From assembly GCF_022682495.2 (NCBI RefSeq), contig NC_071389.1, forward strand, positions 62,270,239 to 62,334,238: a stretch of DNA of 64,000 bases, written 5' to 3'. Both the position numbers and the translations under genes were made by a program. Below are positions 1 through 11,648 of the stretch, piece by piece. This stretch comes from Desmodus rotundus (Eukaryota; Chordata; Mammalia; Chiroptera; Phyllostomidae). Below the pieces are notes generated by a model that did not search any database, was not told the origin of the DNA, and saw nothing but the letters and a program-made list of their open reading frames with translations. Every line of letters starts with the position of its first letter. Positions within the stretch are counted from its first letter, which is position 1.

Positions 1-875
1 CAAGGCTTTTGAATAATTGTGCTTTATTAAGTTTATAATCGCTTTCAAATGTTAAAAAGAAATAAAGGCTAATACTGTTAGCAAGTGAATTCAGACTAAA
101 ATAGAGGACCTGAAGTTTAGAAGAGGTTACAAAATGACTATTATACATTTACAAGTAAAGTGATAATTGATATAACTGAAAAGAACCCCTTCCAAAATTA
201 AGTAAATACATGTAGTAATGATAACTATTGAAAGTTTTACATCAAAAAATACTTTTACTTTTAAAAATACTTTCACATTAGGAGACTTGACTTGGGGTGG
301 TGAACACACAATACAATATTCAGATAATGTATTATAGGATTTCGTACCTGAAACCTATACAATTTTATTAACCAATGTCACCCCAATGAATTCAATAAAA
401 ACATACTATTTAAAAATAAATCAATGAACAAAAATACTTCCACATCTATTATTTCATTTACTAACCCAGGACTACACAGGAAACAAGGAAATAGAAGTTT
501 CTGCTCCTACATTGATGACAAAGATAAGCACAATTTTAAGTGCTTATCTAAGTGTAGCAATTAGCAATTACATTAGTTAAAGGCTATAAAGCCAAGGGTT
601 GCTAGGCAAAAGGTTAAGTAAGGCTGGCAGAAGTCTAGGGAAGTTTGGTACTCTCTAGCTTTAGTCAAGGATCAGTGAACTAACTAAAAGCTAGCTTTAT
701 CATAATGTTTCTTTTTAATTTTAATTCTATTTTTTTCAGCACCTTTAAGTTTCACTCTGATATTGGTTGTAGAAGTTATTCCAGGGTTAGAGTATGTGCC
801 TTCTTTGACTCTGGTGACAAAATAAGATTTAGGGCAAACTCTAAGAAAGTCATACAAATCATATTATAATAGGTA
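1..875. other. Intronic or flanking DNA, no gene seen
   Basis: AT-rich sequence downstream of the last collagen exon, presumably still intron of the same gene. No Gly-X-Y block, no clear young repeat and no RNA gene were seen. Confidence 0.6.
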
Positions 876-888
876 CCTGATTGGATTT

Positions 889-1230
889 TTTTTTTTAATT
901 TTATTGTTATTTAATTTCAGTTGTCTGCCTTCTCTCCCCATCCCCCCACCCCACCCCAGCCAAACCCACCTCCCTCCCCCGCTTCCACCCTCCCCCTTGG
1001 TTTTGTCCATGTGTCCTTTATAGTAATTCCTGTAAAACCCTCTCCCCACTGTGCCCTCCCCACTCCCCTCTGGTTATTGTTACATTGTTCTTAACTTCAA
1101 TGTCTCTGGTTATATTTTGTTTGTTTTTTTCTTTTGTTGATTATGTTCCAGTTAAAGGTGAGATCATATGGTATTTGTCCCTCACCGCCTGGCTTATTTA
1201 ACTTAGCCTAATGCTCTCCAGTTCCATCCA
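889..1230 (-). mobile_element. L1 3' end, 5'-truncated, antisense
   Basis: The plus strand starts with a T-run, then the complement of a bat-type L1 3' UTR (CCACCCCACCCCAGCC...TTGTCCATGTGTCCTTTATAGTA), then the complement of the ORF2 C-terminus (minus-strand peptide ...TWMELESIRLS). The same 3' UTR recurs at 12.1, 18.5, 35.7 and 51.2 kb. The ORF2 end breaks off where 5S rRNA sequence begins. A 13-bp flanking duplication lies at 876-888 and 1273-1285 (11/13 identical). Confidence 0.88.
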
Positions 1231-1272
1231 TGTTACGGCCAAACCACCCTGAATGCGCCTGATCTCATCTGA
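1231..1272 (+). pseudogene. 5S rRNA 5' fragment fused to the L1
   Basis: From about 1231 the plus strand reads TACGGCCAAACCACCCTGAA and continues GCGCC.GATCTC.TCTGA, matching nucleotides 1 to about 42 of vertebrate 5S rRNA with a handful of transitions. It starts at the 5S 5' end, exactly at the L1 junction, and stops at the right-hand target duplication. It lacks the rest of the internal promoter, so it is not a functional 5S gene. Orientation is opposite to the L1. Confidence 0.8.
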
Positions 1273-1285
1273 CCTAACTGGATTT

Positions 1286-2230
1286 AAAGTTACTTTTCTA
1301 ATACCTGCTTTAAAATATCTATTATCTATAAAGTTCTTGGAGAATATATCCTGGATAAAAAATTCTAATCTCTTTATCAACTTTTAGAAAAATAGAAATT
1401 GGCTTTTAGTAGCTTTTACAGGCTGGAATAAAGTCTGACAGCCCACCTACATAAACTAATAAGTATGCTTGGTACCTGAATTATAGGCAATAATTTTAAA
1501 GAGGAGACAAAATTCCTGAATAGTTAATATAATCCTAAATGCATTAGATGATAGGAAACAGGACCACTACTTCATAGAAGTGCTACAATTAAAATTAAAA
1601 ACCTATAATTAAGATTAATGTAAACTGTACACTAGTTTACTTAGGAAGACTTTTCTCAGAATTCCAAATCCATCTCTGTCATCCTTATAATCAATTTTAA
1701 TAAGCTGAAGCATCTATGAATAAAATAAACAGCATTTCTGACAGAACAAATGTCTAACTTAGATTTAGTATATTTATATTTTCTTTTAAGCATATCTGTC
1801 TTTGCTTGACCCTTCTATTAATTTTAAATTACTCAGATGCCTATCAAATTCTGCCTAGCAGTCTTTTCTGCCTCTTGACTAATACAGCTGAAACATAATG
1901 TTCTCTTAAACAAAAACTAACACTATTTTTCATTTTGTAGAAAAAAATCTTTTCATTCTATTCTTGTTATAGATTTTTCAAATGAGGAAACCACGGAAGA
2001 CGCTCTTCTTTATCACTTGGAATGCTTCAGTTATTACCAGCATTGAAGCTAAATGCAAATCCTGACGGCTGCTTTTCCAATATGATATGCATTTCCTTGA
2101 AAAAGCCATGGTTCAGAATTTTGATAGTTCTATCCATTCTACATCTTGCCTAGAAAATCTTAAAACATTACCTATTGCTAATATAGTTATTTCAACCTTT
2201 TCTCCTTACTTCTTTTTTTAAAATATATAT
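1286..2230. other. Intronic DNA, nothing recognised
   Basis: AT-rich sequence with no supported gene. No young repeat, no collagen-like exon and no RNA gene were seen. Confidence 0.5.
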
Positions 2231-2434
2231 TTTCTAAAGATTTTATTTATTTATTTCTAGAGAGAGGGAAAAGGAGGGAGAAAGAGGGAAAGAAACATCA
2301 ATGTATGGTTGCCTCTTGCGTGCCCCCTACTGGGGACCTGGCCTGCAACCCAGGCATGTGCCCTGACTGGGAATCAAACCAGCGACCCTTTGGTTCACAG
2401 GCTGGCACTCAATCCACTGAGCCATACCACCAAG
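2231..2434 (-). mobile_element. VES-type SINE, antisense
   Basis: Plus strand runs from a T/A-rich tail (AAAGATTTTATTTATTTATT) and GA-rich block to the complement of the tRNA-like head (CAATCCACTGAGCCATACCA). It contains GCCCTGACTGGGAATCAAAC, the complement of the second tRNA-like box. This is the standard bat tRNA-derived SINE layout. Confidence 0.88.
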
Positions 2435-4719
2435 GTCTCACTTGGTTCTTAAGTAGCATAATCAGAATAAAAATTACTCAGTTGTATGCCTTTCCTCTAG
2501 AGAAAGAGTACAAGATCTAAAGTTGTCTCAGGGTCAACATAGGAAAGAAAGGTGAAGAGGTTAACTTTGCTCTGAGTGTTCTCTCTCCTGTCAGGGCAGC
2601 TGGACAGAGAAATGTGTATTGGAGAGATACCAGGTGATGACTTATTTTGCCTCAAGGGACAAGAGCTCAAGCTGTGCTTATTGCTGGTGATCCAGAAGGC
2701 TAAGTCACTACCTTTCTGGTACTGCAATAGAGAATCTGCTATCTTATATTTTGTGTATGAGGGCTATGACTGTGCATCTTATGTTAATAAGTTTTGGTAT
2801 ATTAAATTACTTTACTTCACTTATGTAACTATTCCTCAGCTAAATTTCACAGGGGGAAGCAAAGCTTAGAGTACTAGGATAAATGAAAATACTTTAAATT
2901 TATGCCAGCTTTCCCATCTAAGAATTTCAAACCACAAGGACAATATTTTTAGCCAGTCTTGTATATCTTTTGCAGCTATATAAGGCATGATTAGATAACC
3001 TTCATAAAACAGATTAGAAAAAATTTCATAACACTAAGCTGTCTAGGTTGTTTCCTGAGATGGCAGACATTGTTGCTCGCCTACGATTTCCCTAGCCTCT
3101 GGAAAAGTGCCAATATTGCACAACACTTCAAAAGCCACTAGAGTGTAAGTTAGTATGTGATCTAGTTTTAAGGGATAATTAACCTTGAATCTTCCATGGT
3201 ACTAGAAGACAGTGTGACAAAGCGTAGGAAATCAATAAATGTTAGTTAGAATCAGATGGGCGGGCAGGAGAGAAGCAGATGGGAAGGAAGACCCCCTGAG
3301 AAGTAGTCCTACCATTCCTGATGTTCACATGGCCTTCCCTAACAGTGTAAATCACAGGCAGAACAGTAAGGGTGTCAAAACACCAGTTCCATAATGATAG
3401 TTCTCCAGTGGTCTCAGTGCGAATATGCCTCCAGTGTACTGGGACTCAACTGTGGGCCTCTAAGGTATTACAGATGTGCTGGAAATAATGGATCCCTCCC
3501 TTTCGGGATGTCAGGGAAGGGCTGGGGCCCAGGAGCTCCCAGCCAGATACCTTTCCATTTATCTCAGTGGGCTGAAAATATTTCTCATTTTTTCTGAGTA
3601 AAACGCATTGGGAAGGGTCAATTTAGGGTCCCGAGATCATATCCGTGGTGGAAAAGGACTGATGGGAAAGAGTAGAAACACGGAGATGCCAGGTAGCAAC
3701 TAGAACGGAAGTTCCTAATACTGTATTTTCCCTCAAATATTCTAGTCTTCAGTTCTTTTTCATATTCCCAAGGTTCACTGATAGCCTGAAATAACTTCCT
3801 GTAAAAAAAGCATTTTTGTTCTAAACAAACCCAAAGTATCCTTGTTTAAAAAGCACTGGCTGAACTTTAAATAACTGTGAGAAGCCATTTTGGGAGAGCA
3901 TCAGGAAAATGTATTTGAAGGATGCGAAGAAGACAGATCCTCGAGGAGGTGAGAGTTGAGGACAATCTGGCAAATCAGGAAACAGTAATAATCTACCTAG
4001 AGAACATGCAGAGGTTAGGAAATCACAGTGCAAACGAACGTCCCATGTGACTTGTGAGAAGGCACACGTGGTTCAGGAGCAGATCTTGCTTGGGTACACG
4101 GCTTCTGACTGCATCCTCAGTAAGATCTCAATTAACAAAAAGCACGAGTACTACTTCTCTTTTTCACGTGTCACAAAACTGGTGAACTCTCCCACTGTGA
4201 CTAATACAAAGTTGGATAAACACATTTGACCTGACCAAGTACTGCATGCTGGCAGGACACAGGCCACTAAGTGACAGTTTAAGTACAGATCATCTACTGT
4301 TAATTTTTATTTTATTGTTTTAAATCTCATTTGGGCCAAAACAGATGTGGCCGTCACGATTATTTATAGACCGTAACTCTATCACCCAGTATGGTAAAAC
4401 AGTTTTTAGAAAAGAAGCAATATGACAAATGTGCTCTCAGTCCCCAATCTTAACCTAAAACACAGGACATGAAATTACAGCCATTATTTCAAACTGAACA
4501 CTTCTAACACTTTTCTTCCATTTGCCAAATGGAAGACAGCAATTTTTGTTTTGCTTTTAACTTTTGTCAGATGGAGGCCATGTTCTTAAGATTTGAAAGT
4601 ATTTTCTTCACTAGCTATGTAAGTCAAGATAAATTCAAGGGAGAAAAGAGAACTCTTAAAGCCTACATATTCAAATCAATCAAGGAAAAAACACTCCTTA
4701 ATATTCCCTGTGCTGTGGA
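2435..4719. other. Intronic DNA, no gene supported
   Basis: Mixed unique sequence. Short open frames (for example 97 codons at 2576-2869) lack splice context, homology or composition expected of coding DNA. No Gly-X-Y exon found. Confidence 0.5.
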
Positions 4720-4940
4720 ACAGGCACAGGCTTCGGCCTCAGGCACATTAGGTCTGAACTCTAGTTGCGTAGTTTCTGTGTGTGTCTGTGCACCAAAGCT
4801 TTCTGGGCCCCATTCTCCTCGCCTGTGATACAACCTGGGATACTGCCTCTCCTTGTAAGGGTGGTTTTGAGTATTAAGTAAGACTATATATGTAAAAGTG
4901 TCAGGCATGTGACAGGCTTGCAACAAATTGTGATTCTTAT
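4720..4940 (+). repeat. MIR-like ancient SINE
   Basis: The order '...AGGTCTGAACTCTAGTTGCGTAG', a central TTTCTG/GCC...CATTCTCCTC run, then 'GTGGTTTTGAGTATTAAGTAAG' and 'GTCAGGCATGTGACAGGC' follows the MIR consensus core and 3' end. It is heavily diverged. Confidence 0.55.
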
Positions 4941-5438
4941 TTCTTTAAAGAAAAAATAAGATTTTTCATTTAATTCTGTATGCATAATTATTAGATAGTG
5001 AAGATTATATCACTCTGATTTACCATTAAAAAGCTCTTGTTCATCGTGTATATCTTCATTTTACTTCCCACTGCTCTTATTTTGTCATGGTGTTACTGTT
5101 CCTTGCTATGTGAGCCCCCTGTGAGTATAAAAATAATCTATTTAAACATCTTCACATTTACAGTTCCATCAAAGAATGAAACTGGAAGTTGGGAGTAAAA
5201 AAGAAGAATCACGTATGAATTAGTGAAACTTGTCGCAAATGTAAAACAGAAATGTATGGTTTTATAAATACAAATGATGAGTCAATAAATGTAGGGTAGT
5301 TAATCTAATAGAATGAAAACAAGGGAAAAAGCCAGCAATATATAAGCACAGTCTAGAATATATGGAATTATTTTTTGGAACGCATCACTATGAAGTCATT
5401 CTTTTAGGTTAAGGAACTTTCTTCATCAGGTAACTTAC

Positions 5439-5492
5439 TCTTCGGCCTTTTGGACCTTGACTCCCAGGTGGTCCTCTTGCCCCCACATGACC
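5439..5492 (-). CDS. COL24A1: Collagen XXIV triple-helix exon (last in window, 54 bp)
   Basis: Reads GHVGARGPPGSQGPKGRR, six Gly-X-Y triplets, acceptor CAACATGTAG, donor GTAAGT, phase 0. It is strongly basic at its C-terminal end. It is the most 3' exon seen; the 5.4 kb further downstream shows no further Gly-X-Y block with splice borders, so the next exon must lie outside the window. Confidence 0.87.
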
Positions 5493-6046
5493 CTACATGT
5501 TGAAAATTTAAAAGTCAGTTACAGAATTTGCAGGCATGTTATCAGAATAATAGTTATGACATTTCTTATGACATGTCATTCTCCTGGGGAATTCTTAAAA
5601 TAAAATTGATTAGTCTCCTTAAAATATGCTTTAATTATTTTTAAAATACCATATTTTTATCCCCTAATATTATGCTTTTGATGTTTCCTGCTATTTGGAG
5701 AAGTATCCTTTCCAGGCATTTACACCTTGAACAGGAAAAGGGAAGCTTTTAATAGTCACTAAAACAGTACTTTGCTGGAGGAACACGCATGCAGCATTGA
5801 GCTGGTCACACAGGTTTAGCGGGCGTGACCAGTCTAATCTGCCTGGTTCACCCAAGAAGCAATGGCTGTCATTGTGAGTTCTCTTCCCCATTATTCTAGA
5901 CATTTATGATAATCTCATAACATAAAAATGTATTTTTTATGTTACTATAGAAAAGCCAAAAAATGTTTCAAGTTAATATGCCACAAAAAGAGCCTGCAAT
6001 AAAAATTAAGTTACTATTAAGTCAATTACAATGAATTACTTTTATG

Positions 6047-6253
6047 CCTTATAGCAGGGGAGTCAAACTGATTTTCACCAGGGGCCACATCAGCCTTGCG
6101 GTTGCCTTCAAAGGGCGGAAATAATTTTAGGGCTGTATAAATGTAACTACTCCTTAACTGTTAAAGAGTTGAAATTACATTCGGCCCTGTGAAGGCAACC
6201 TCGAGGCTGATGTGGCCCCCAGTGAAAATGAGTTTGACACCCCTGCCTTATAG
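6047..6253. mobile_element. Non-autonomous hAT element (MITE) with 8-bp target duplication
   Basis: The element proper is 6055-6245 (191 bp), starting CAGGGGAGTCAAACT and ending AGTTTGACACCCCTG. The ends are inverted repeats for roughly 70 bp, with matched blocks GGGGCCACATCAGCC and GGCTGATGTGGCCCCC. It is flanked by a perfect 8-bp duplication CCTTATAG (6047-6054 and 6246-6253), the hAT hallmark. There is no transposase, so mobility needed a helper. A related composite copy sits at 63678 onward. Confidence 0.9.
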
Positions 6254-6620
6254 TCTTCAATAAAGACTTAATTAGAAAACAAAATTTATTTATCTATATA
6301 ACATTAGGTAGATAAAAACAGTGAACTTTTACAGGATCTCAAATTTATTTATTGTCTTATGTGAAGAAAAAGACTGACAACCGTTACCCTAGATCAGCTT
6401 TCCTATTTTTAGAAGTCAACACCACGTCATTCACTATACTACAACATCGAGCTTATATTCCAAACAGAAGCTTCACAAAACAGCATAAACTATTTCTGAT
6501 ACGAATAGTTATGTTTAGGGGATTATAAAGGCTGACCTTTTTCCTATTTAAGTTCACAATCACTGTTAAATTTTGATGGGCAAACTTTATCCCTTGAGAC
6601 AAGATTTCATCTTCTATTTC

Positions 6621-6685
6621 AAACAAAAGTAGAGTTTTTGAAAGTACTCAAAAATAGAGAATTTTCAAAAACTCTATTTTTGTTT
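6621..6685. repeat. Long hairpin-forming inverted repeat
   Basis: Arms 6621-6643 and 6663-6685 are 23 bp each and complementary at 22 of 23 positions, separated by a 19-nt loop. The stem core is TAGAGTTTTTGAAA with TTTCAAAAACTCTA. It lies inside a collagen intron and would fold in either transcript. It could be a short foldback transposon or a pre-miRNA-like hairpin; no target duplication was clear. Confidence 0.75.
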
Positions 6686-7134
6686 AATAAAGGTATATTC
6701 TCTGTGATTTATGTTTGGTTGAAAATATTTGCAAATTCCTAAAAAATATGTTGGGACTTACACTTGTGATTTGTGTATTCAGTTGATCTCACTTCTAACC
6801 CTGATTACTGTTCTTGTTTTCTTACATGAGGTTATTCAAAAGAAGTTTAAGTGTTTTTTGTTTTTGTTTTTGTTTTTTAGTTTTAGGCAGCAGAATTGAG
6901 ACTGGTTGTACTCTTACAAGTGAACAGTAAATAATATAACAAGCAGAGGTGAGGAAGTTCAAGATACCACTATGTATTCTGAGTGTTTTGCATTGATTGT
7001 GGAGAAAAGCAGCCTCTACCAGTTTACACATTACTTATTTTGCATAAAAACAAAAAATATATAGCATAACCAAAATGATAGGTTTAAATTTAAACAGACA
7101 TTCTAGAAAGGGATATAAAGTCTTCTGTACTTAC

Positions 7135-7188
7135 AGGTAAGCCCAGTGGACCTATGGGTCCTGGAACCCCAGGAGGACCTGGATATCC
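7135..7188 (-). CDS. COL24A1: Collagen XXIV triple-helix exon (54 bp)
   Basis: Reads GYPGPPGVPGPIGPLGLP, six Gly-X-Y triplets with nine prolines or leucines, acceptor CAAATTTTAG, donor GTAAGT, phase 0. It is uncharged and proline-rich, in contrast to its neighbours. Tyr in an X position is uncommon but tolerated. There are no in-frame stops and both splice borders are canonical. Confidence 0.89.
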
Positions 7189-8136
7189 CTAAAATTTGAA
7201 TAAAAATATAAAAGACATAAGCTCTCCATCATAACTAATTGTTTTAATTAAAGAAACACCAGTAAACTATAAATAATAATAAAAAGTGATGGTTTGATAA
7301 GATTTTTCTCTCTTATCTATGATGTAAGAGGCCCCAGGAAATGTCCCACAGATAGACAATAGAAGTAAAAAAAATAATTACATAAAAGCTCTGTATCCTG
7401 TTATTAGAAAGTCTTTGCCTACACAAGAAATTGACTAGGCAGAGTCACACATGATACCCTGTTGAGAAAAGAAGAGTAATTTATCTTCGGAAGTTTGTTC
7501 ATAGTTTATGAGATCATGTCATTTTCAGGGGCCACAGAACCCCATAGTTAACTAATGTGAACATGTATAAACATTCTAGCCGTCCAGTTTTCAGAAGACG
7601 CACACCCTCTATGGTACTAACATGGATCAGGGAATGTCTTAGGAGGCAATAGTTCCTAAAGTTGATAGTCTATGGGCATTTAAATTTCCTAGCCGAAGCA
7701 ACTGCAGATAGCTAAACAAACAAAAAATAAAAACAAAACAAACAAAAAAACCCCAACCTTAAACTGCTTTTCTGATAACATAGAAGTCAAAATTAAAGCA
7801 TAACTGAGGTAGAATAAATCTGTAGGCAGCGCTGTGTGCCACTAGATCCACCACGACGTATTTGCTGAAAGCAAGGATTCTTTTATCGCTAATAATCATT
7901 TGTTCTAGTTCCTGTCACGTTACAAACATCTGACCAGGGCACGTGATTTGCAAGCTTTTTAGTGTCATGGAGCCTTCTGGAAGGTAAACCATTTAAAGGA
8001 GAAGAAAATTCTAATGGTAATTTACTATAAAATAGAATTTTTCACTTAAATTTCATTCAAGACAATTTCACCTCTGGAATGTCTCAACTTTGTAATGTTC
8101 TTTGGAAGCATATCTTTCAAATCACTGAACTCTTAC

Positions 8137-8190
8137 CATAGCGCCCTTTTCCCCCTGGGGACCTACTGGGCCTGGACTTCCACGCTCTCC
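8137..8190 (-). CDS. COL24A1: Collagen XXIV triple-helix exon (54 bp)
   Basis: Reads GERGSPGPVGPQGEKGAM, six Gly-X-Y triplets, acceptor TGTTTTAAAAG, donor GTAAGA, phase 0. The preceding exon ends in GEK, so the spliced junction reads GEK-GER, a charged cluster typical of fibrillar helices. The intron after it is about 0.95 kb, the shortest in the window. Confidence 0.88.
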
Positions 8191-8864
8191 CTTTTAAAAC
8201 AAAGAAAGAAGAGAAACATTAAGGAAGGTTAATTAGTCATAATTGAATTAAGCCTAGACAGAAAAACTGTCCATCAGAATTATAACTTACATGTACTTGT
8301 TATTCTAATTTACATTTTTTATCATTTTATTTTATTTTGAGCCATGAAATATTATATTTTTTAAATTTAAAATTTTGCATTTTTATCCTAAAGTTGTTAG
8401 ATTTCAATATAACAAAAATGCTCTTAAGATATTTTTCAATGGATAAAATACTAAAAGTCTTATTAAAATTAAGAAAATATAACTAGGATTTAAAATTGAG
8501 TATGTATCACATGTTAAAGTTTTATAAGTAGAAATGCTTACAATTTAGCTACATATAAAATATAAGGATAGTAAAAGTATCAAAGCATGCTATGAAAATT
8601 AACTAAAATATAACTACTCAACAAAATGTTATTCACAGAAATAATTTTGGATGATCATGATAACCAAAAATATCCCTAGCAGATTAAAAGGACTAAAATG
8701 ATTCACTTTAAAATTCTTAGGATTGTCAAAATGTTAGTGTAGAAGATTTGACCTAATACAGAAGTAACTAAATCAGAGTGAAAAATTATAAAATTATCTA
8801 AATTGTATGAACTGAGCTCATCTTTTATTTGTCATATTGTTAATTTAAAAATCAATAAATTTAC

Positions 8865-9121
8865 ATTAAGCACTTTTATTTATTTTTTAAAGATTTTATT
8901 TATTTTTAGAGAGAGGGGAAGGGAGGGAGAAAGAGGGGGAGAGAAACATCGATGTTCAAGGTAAATATCAAATGGTTGCCTCTCACAAATGTCCCAACCA
9001 GCGACTGAACCTGCAACCCAGGCATGTGCCCTGATTGGGAATCGAACCAGCAATCTTTTGCTTTGTGGGATGACACCCAGCCAACTGAGCCACACCAGTC
9101 AGGGCTTATTAAGCACTTTTA
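8865..9121 (-). mobile_element. VES-type SINE, antisense, perfect 14-bp target duplication
   Basis: The SINE body is 8879-9107 in antisense, with GCCCTGATTGGGAATCGAAC and the terminal CCACACCAGTCAGGGC. It is flanked by identical ATTAAGCACTTTTA copies at 8865-8878 and 9108-9121. A perfect duplication of this length suggests a relatively recent insertion. Confidence 0.93.
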
Positions 9122-10680
9122 ATGCACTAAGTGAAAGGAGAGATACAACAGAAATTTGACTTAAAGTCTGCCCTTAAGTAATTGGAGGTATGACATTAAC
9201 AAAGGTAAATCAACAACAAGACAATTAAAATTTAAGTTGTGTGGTACTTATTCTAAATTTAGTAAGAGAAAAAATTAAGAAGGATCAGGGAAATCTGGGA
9301 AGACTTTATGGAAGAGGTGTGAACTTATTTGAGTCCTACAGTTAGGCTTTAAAGAGATAGAGGGGAGAGGATTCTCTAACCTAAGAAAACAGTAAGAACA
9401 GGAACAGAAACAAGTATATAATACATGAGATGGAGGGGAGGGAAAGGTTTATATTGGAGAATATTAGAGAATTTGTTGAATAAACTGATTAGACCAAAAT
9501 TATGTAGTATTTTGACAGACAAGTGGAGAAGTTCATAGGGTCAACGACAGGGAGCCAGTGCAGGTTTTTCAAAATGTTTCATCAGGACCCATCAACATTA
9601 GTCTTCCGCTTACAGTATGAAGAATGTGGAGGAATAACAGCAAAGGGTAGAGCGAACATGATAGAGAGTACATTTAAGATAAATTGCTAAGGGTATGTCT
9701 GAGGGGGTGGCTTTGGACTATCAGAGAGGATGAATTGTAAAGAAAACTCTCTGAGACTTACTGAAAGATTAGGCATAGAGGAAGCAGGAGAAGAGAAAAT
9801 CAAGATGGGTTCACTCTATTCTGGAAGACTGGGGGAGTAAAGGCAGGTATAAGACACACTAATTGAAATAAAATAATTGGGAAGAAACCAGTTTGAGTGT
9901 GGGAAAATGATTAATATTACACATGTTGAGTTAGACTTAACATTTTCAGAAGAAAATAACTAGGATATTATCTAATTTAGTTCTAGTCCTGGTTCTACTT
10001 AATTATTCACAAAGGTAGTCTTGTGTAGTAATTGTACTAGGACAATCATGCCTACAATTTATACTCAGCAAGTCGGGTTTCAATCAAAGATCCAGTGGTT
10101 TATTACCTACTAGTCAATTATAAGAATCCTTTAAAAAATAATAATGCCCTTGTTGATTTCAAGTAAAAAATTACTCTTATTTAAAAAAAAGTTCTCCTAA
10201 AATTTGAAACTCAATATGTAAAAGCCACTCCTGAAGTAATGAGTTCTAAGTAATCTTTAAGTGAATGACCATTTCCATCACCATAGCCAAAAATGACCAT
10301 AAGTAACTGCATACTGGCTTCTGAGTGGAAATAAGATTGTGACCGAGACTTCAATCTGGTAATGATATCTTATTTTCTGTTCCAAAACCGCTCCCTTTAG
10401 GGGGCTTGCTCTCAAAAAGTAGATTTAAATATTTTCTAGTCATAAACCTAGACCATCAGTCTCAACTCTTCAGCCACATCAATACAATCCAAATGTACTC
10501 TGTGCTTCAAAAATTAGAAGCATATATGCTATTAGCTATATTTCAATATATTTAAGAGATTCAGTATAATGAGTTTGAAATTATGGGTGATTTCTACTTA
10601 ACATAAAATATCATATGAATACCTATTCTTGAGTATAGCTTCAAAGTCTCACTACTCAACAAAATAATGAAAGAAATTAC
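9122..10680. other. Intronic DNA between collagen exons
   Basis: No gene seen. Part of 9.2-9.9 kb has the purine-rich, duplication-poor look of an ancient decayed interspersed repeat, but I could not name the family. Confidence 0.45.
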
Positions 10681-10734
10681 CTTTTCACCAATGCTTCCAA
10701 CCATCCCAACTTCTCCAGGTAAACCAACAGGTCC
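10681..10734 (-). CDS. COL24A1: Collagen XXIV triple-helix exon (54 bp)
   Basis: Reads GPVGLPGEVGMVGSIGEK, six Gly-X-Y triplets, acceptor TTCCTAAAAG, donor GTAATT, phase 0. It follows the GET-ending exon across the long intron. The joined series GET / GPVGLP / ...GEK / GERGSP is the part I recognise best as COL24A1. The A-rich acceptor with a short pyrimidine tract looks weak but fits the AT-rich introns. Confidence 0.88.
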
Positions 10735-11040
10735 CTTTTAGGAAAAACATATAACAGAAAATATACACATGTTACATTGCTGGCACAACATCCTGGTTTT
10801 AAATCATCTGTAATCATGCTTCATTCTAACTAATCCTAAATGTTATCTTTGAGTAAAATCCCTTTAGTGTAGGTCCAGCCTATGACTTCACATCAGAATT
10901 GATTAACCTAGTCAGCCAATTAACAAACATATATGAATGGCCAGTATGTGACAGGCCCAGTGCTGAAAGGCACGGAGTTTCAAATTCAAACACAGTCCCT
11001 GTCCTTTTGGAATTTATCATCTAGTAGATGTTATTAAGAC

Positions 11041-11608
11041 TGCAGTATGCACGGCTCTCTTTTTAAACTGAGGTATAATTGACATATAACATCAAATCGG
11101 TTTCAGGTATACAACATAATAATTCAATATTTGTATACATTGTGAAATTATCACAACAATAAATCTAGTTACCATCCATCACCAAAGTTATATAATTTTT
11201 TTCTTGTGGTGAGAACTTTTAAGATTTACCCTATCAGCTACTTCTAACTATACAACACAATATTGTTGACTATTGTCACCGTGTTATATATAACATCCCC
11301 ATAACATTTATTTTATGATGAGAAGTTTGTACCTCTTGACCCCCTTTCACCTAATTCAGTCTGCCCCTAACTGGGCCTTTCCTTCTGGCAACCGCCAACC
11401 TGTATCTGAGTTTGATTTTGGTTTGTTTTCTTAGAACCCACACATATGTGAAATTATACAGTATTGCTCTTTTCTTTGTATGATTTATTTCACTTAGCAC
11501 AATACCCTCAAGGTCCGCCCATGTTTCAGCAGATGGCAAGATTTAATCCTTTTTCATGGATAAATAGTATTCCATTGTGTGTGTGTGTGTGTGTGTGTGT
11601 GCGCATGT
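11041..11608 (-). mobile_element. Old L1 3' end, antisense (first part)
   Basis: Plus strand is the complement of an ancient mammalian L1 3' UTR and ORF2 end: AACTGAGGTATAATTGACAT, then ...CACTTAGCACAATACCCTCAAGGTCC... and GGATAAATAGTATTCCATTG followed by a (TG)n run at 11576-11601. The same old L1 resumes at 12928, so the material between is a later insertion. Confidence 0.85.
11576..11601. repeat. (TG)n microsatellite
   Basis: About 13 alternating TG units at the end of the old L1 piece, a simple-sequence expansion at the ORF2/3' UTR boundary. Confidence 0.9.
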
Positions 11609-11648
11609 GCATGATACCATCTTTTTTTTTTTTTTTTTTTTTTTTTTT

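Noticed and set aside
1231..1272. Possible functional 5S rRNA gene
   Set aside because: Only the first 42 or so nucleotides are present; most of the internal promoter and the 3' half are missing.
2576..2869. 97-codon plus-strand frame in unique DNA
   Set aside because: No recognisable domain, no splice borders, and such lengths arise by chance in 64 kb of intron.
3400..3560. CCCAGGAGCTCCCAGCCAGATACC, looked at as a possible extra collagen exon
   Set aside because: No run of Gly-X-Y triplets in any frame and no paired AG/GT borders at a 45- or 54-bp spacing.
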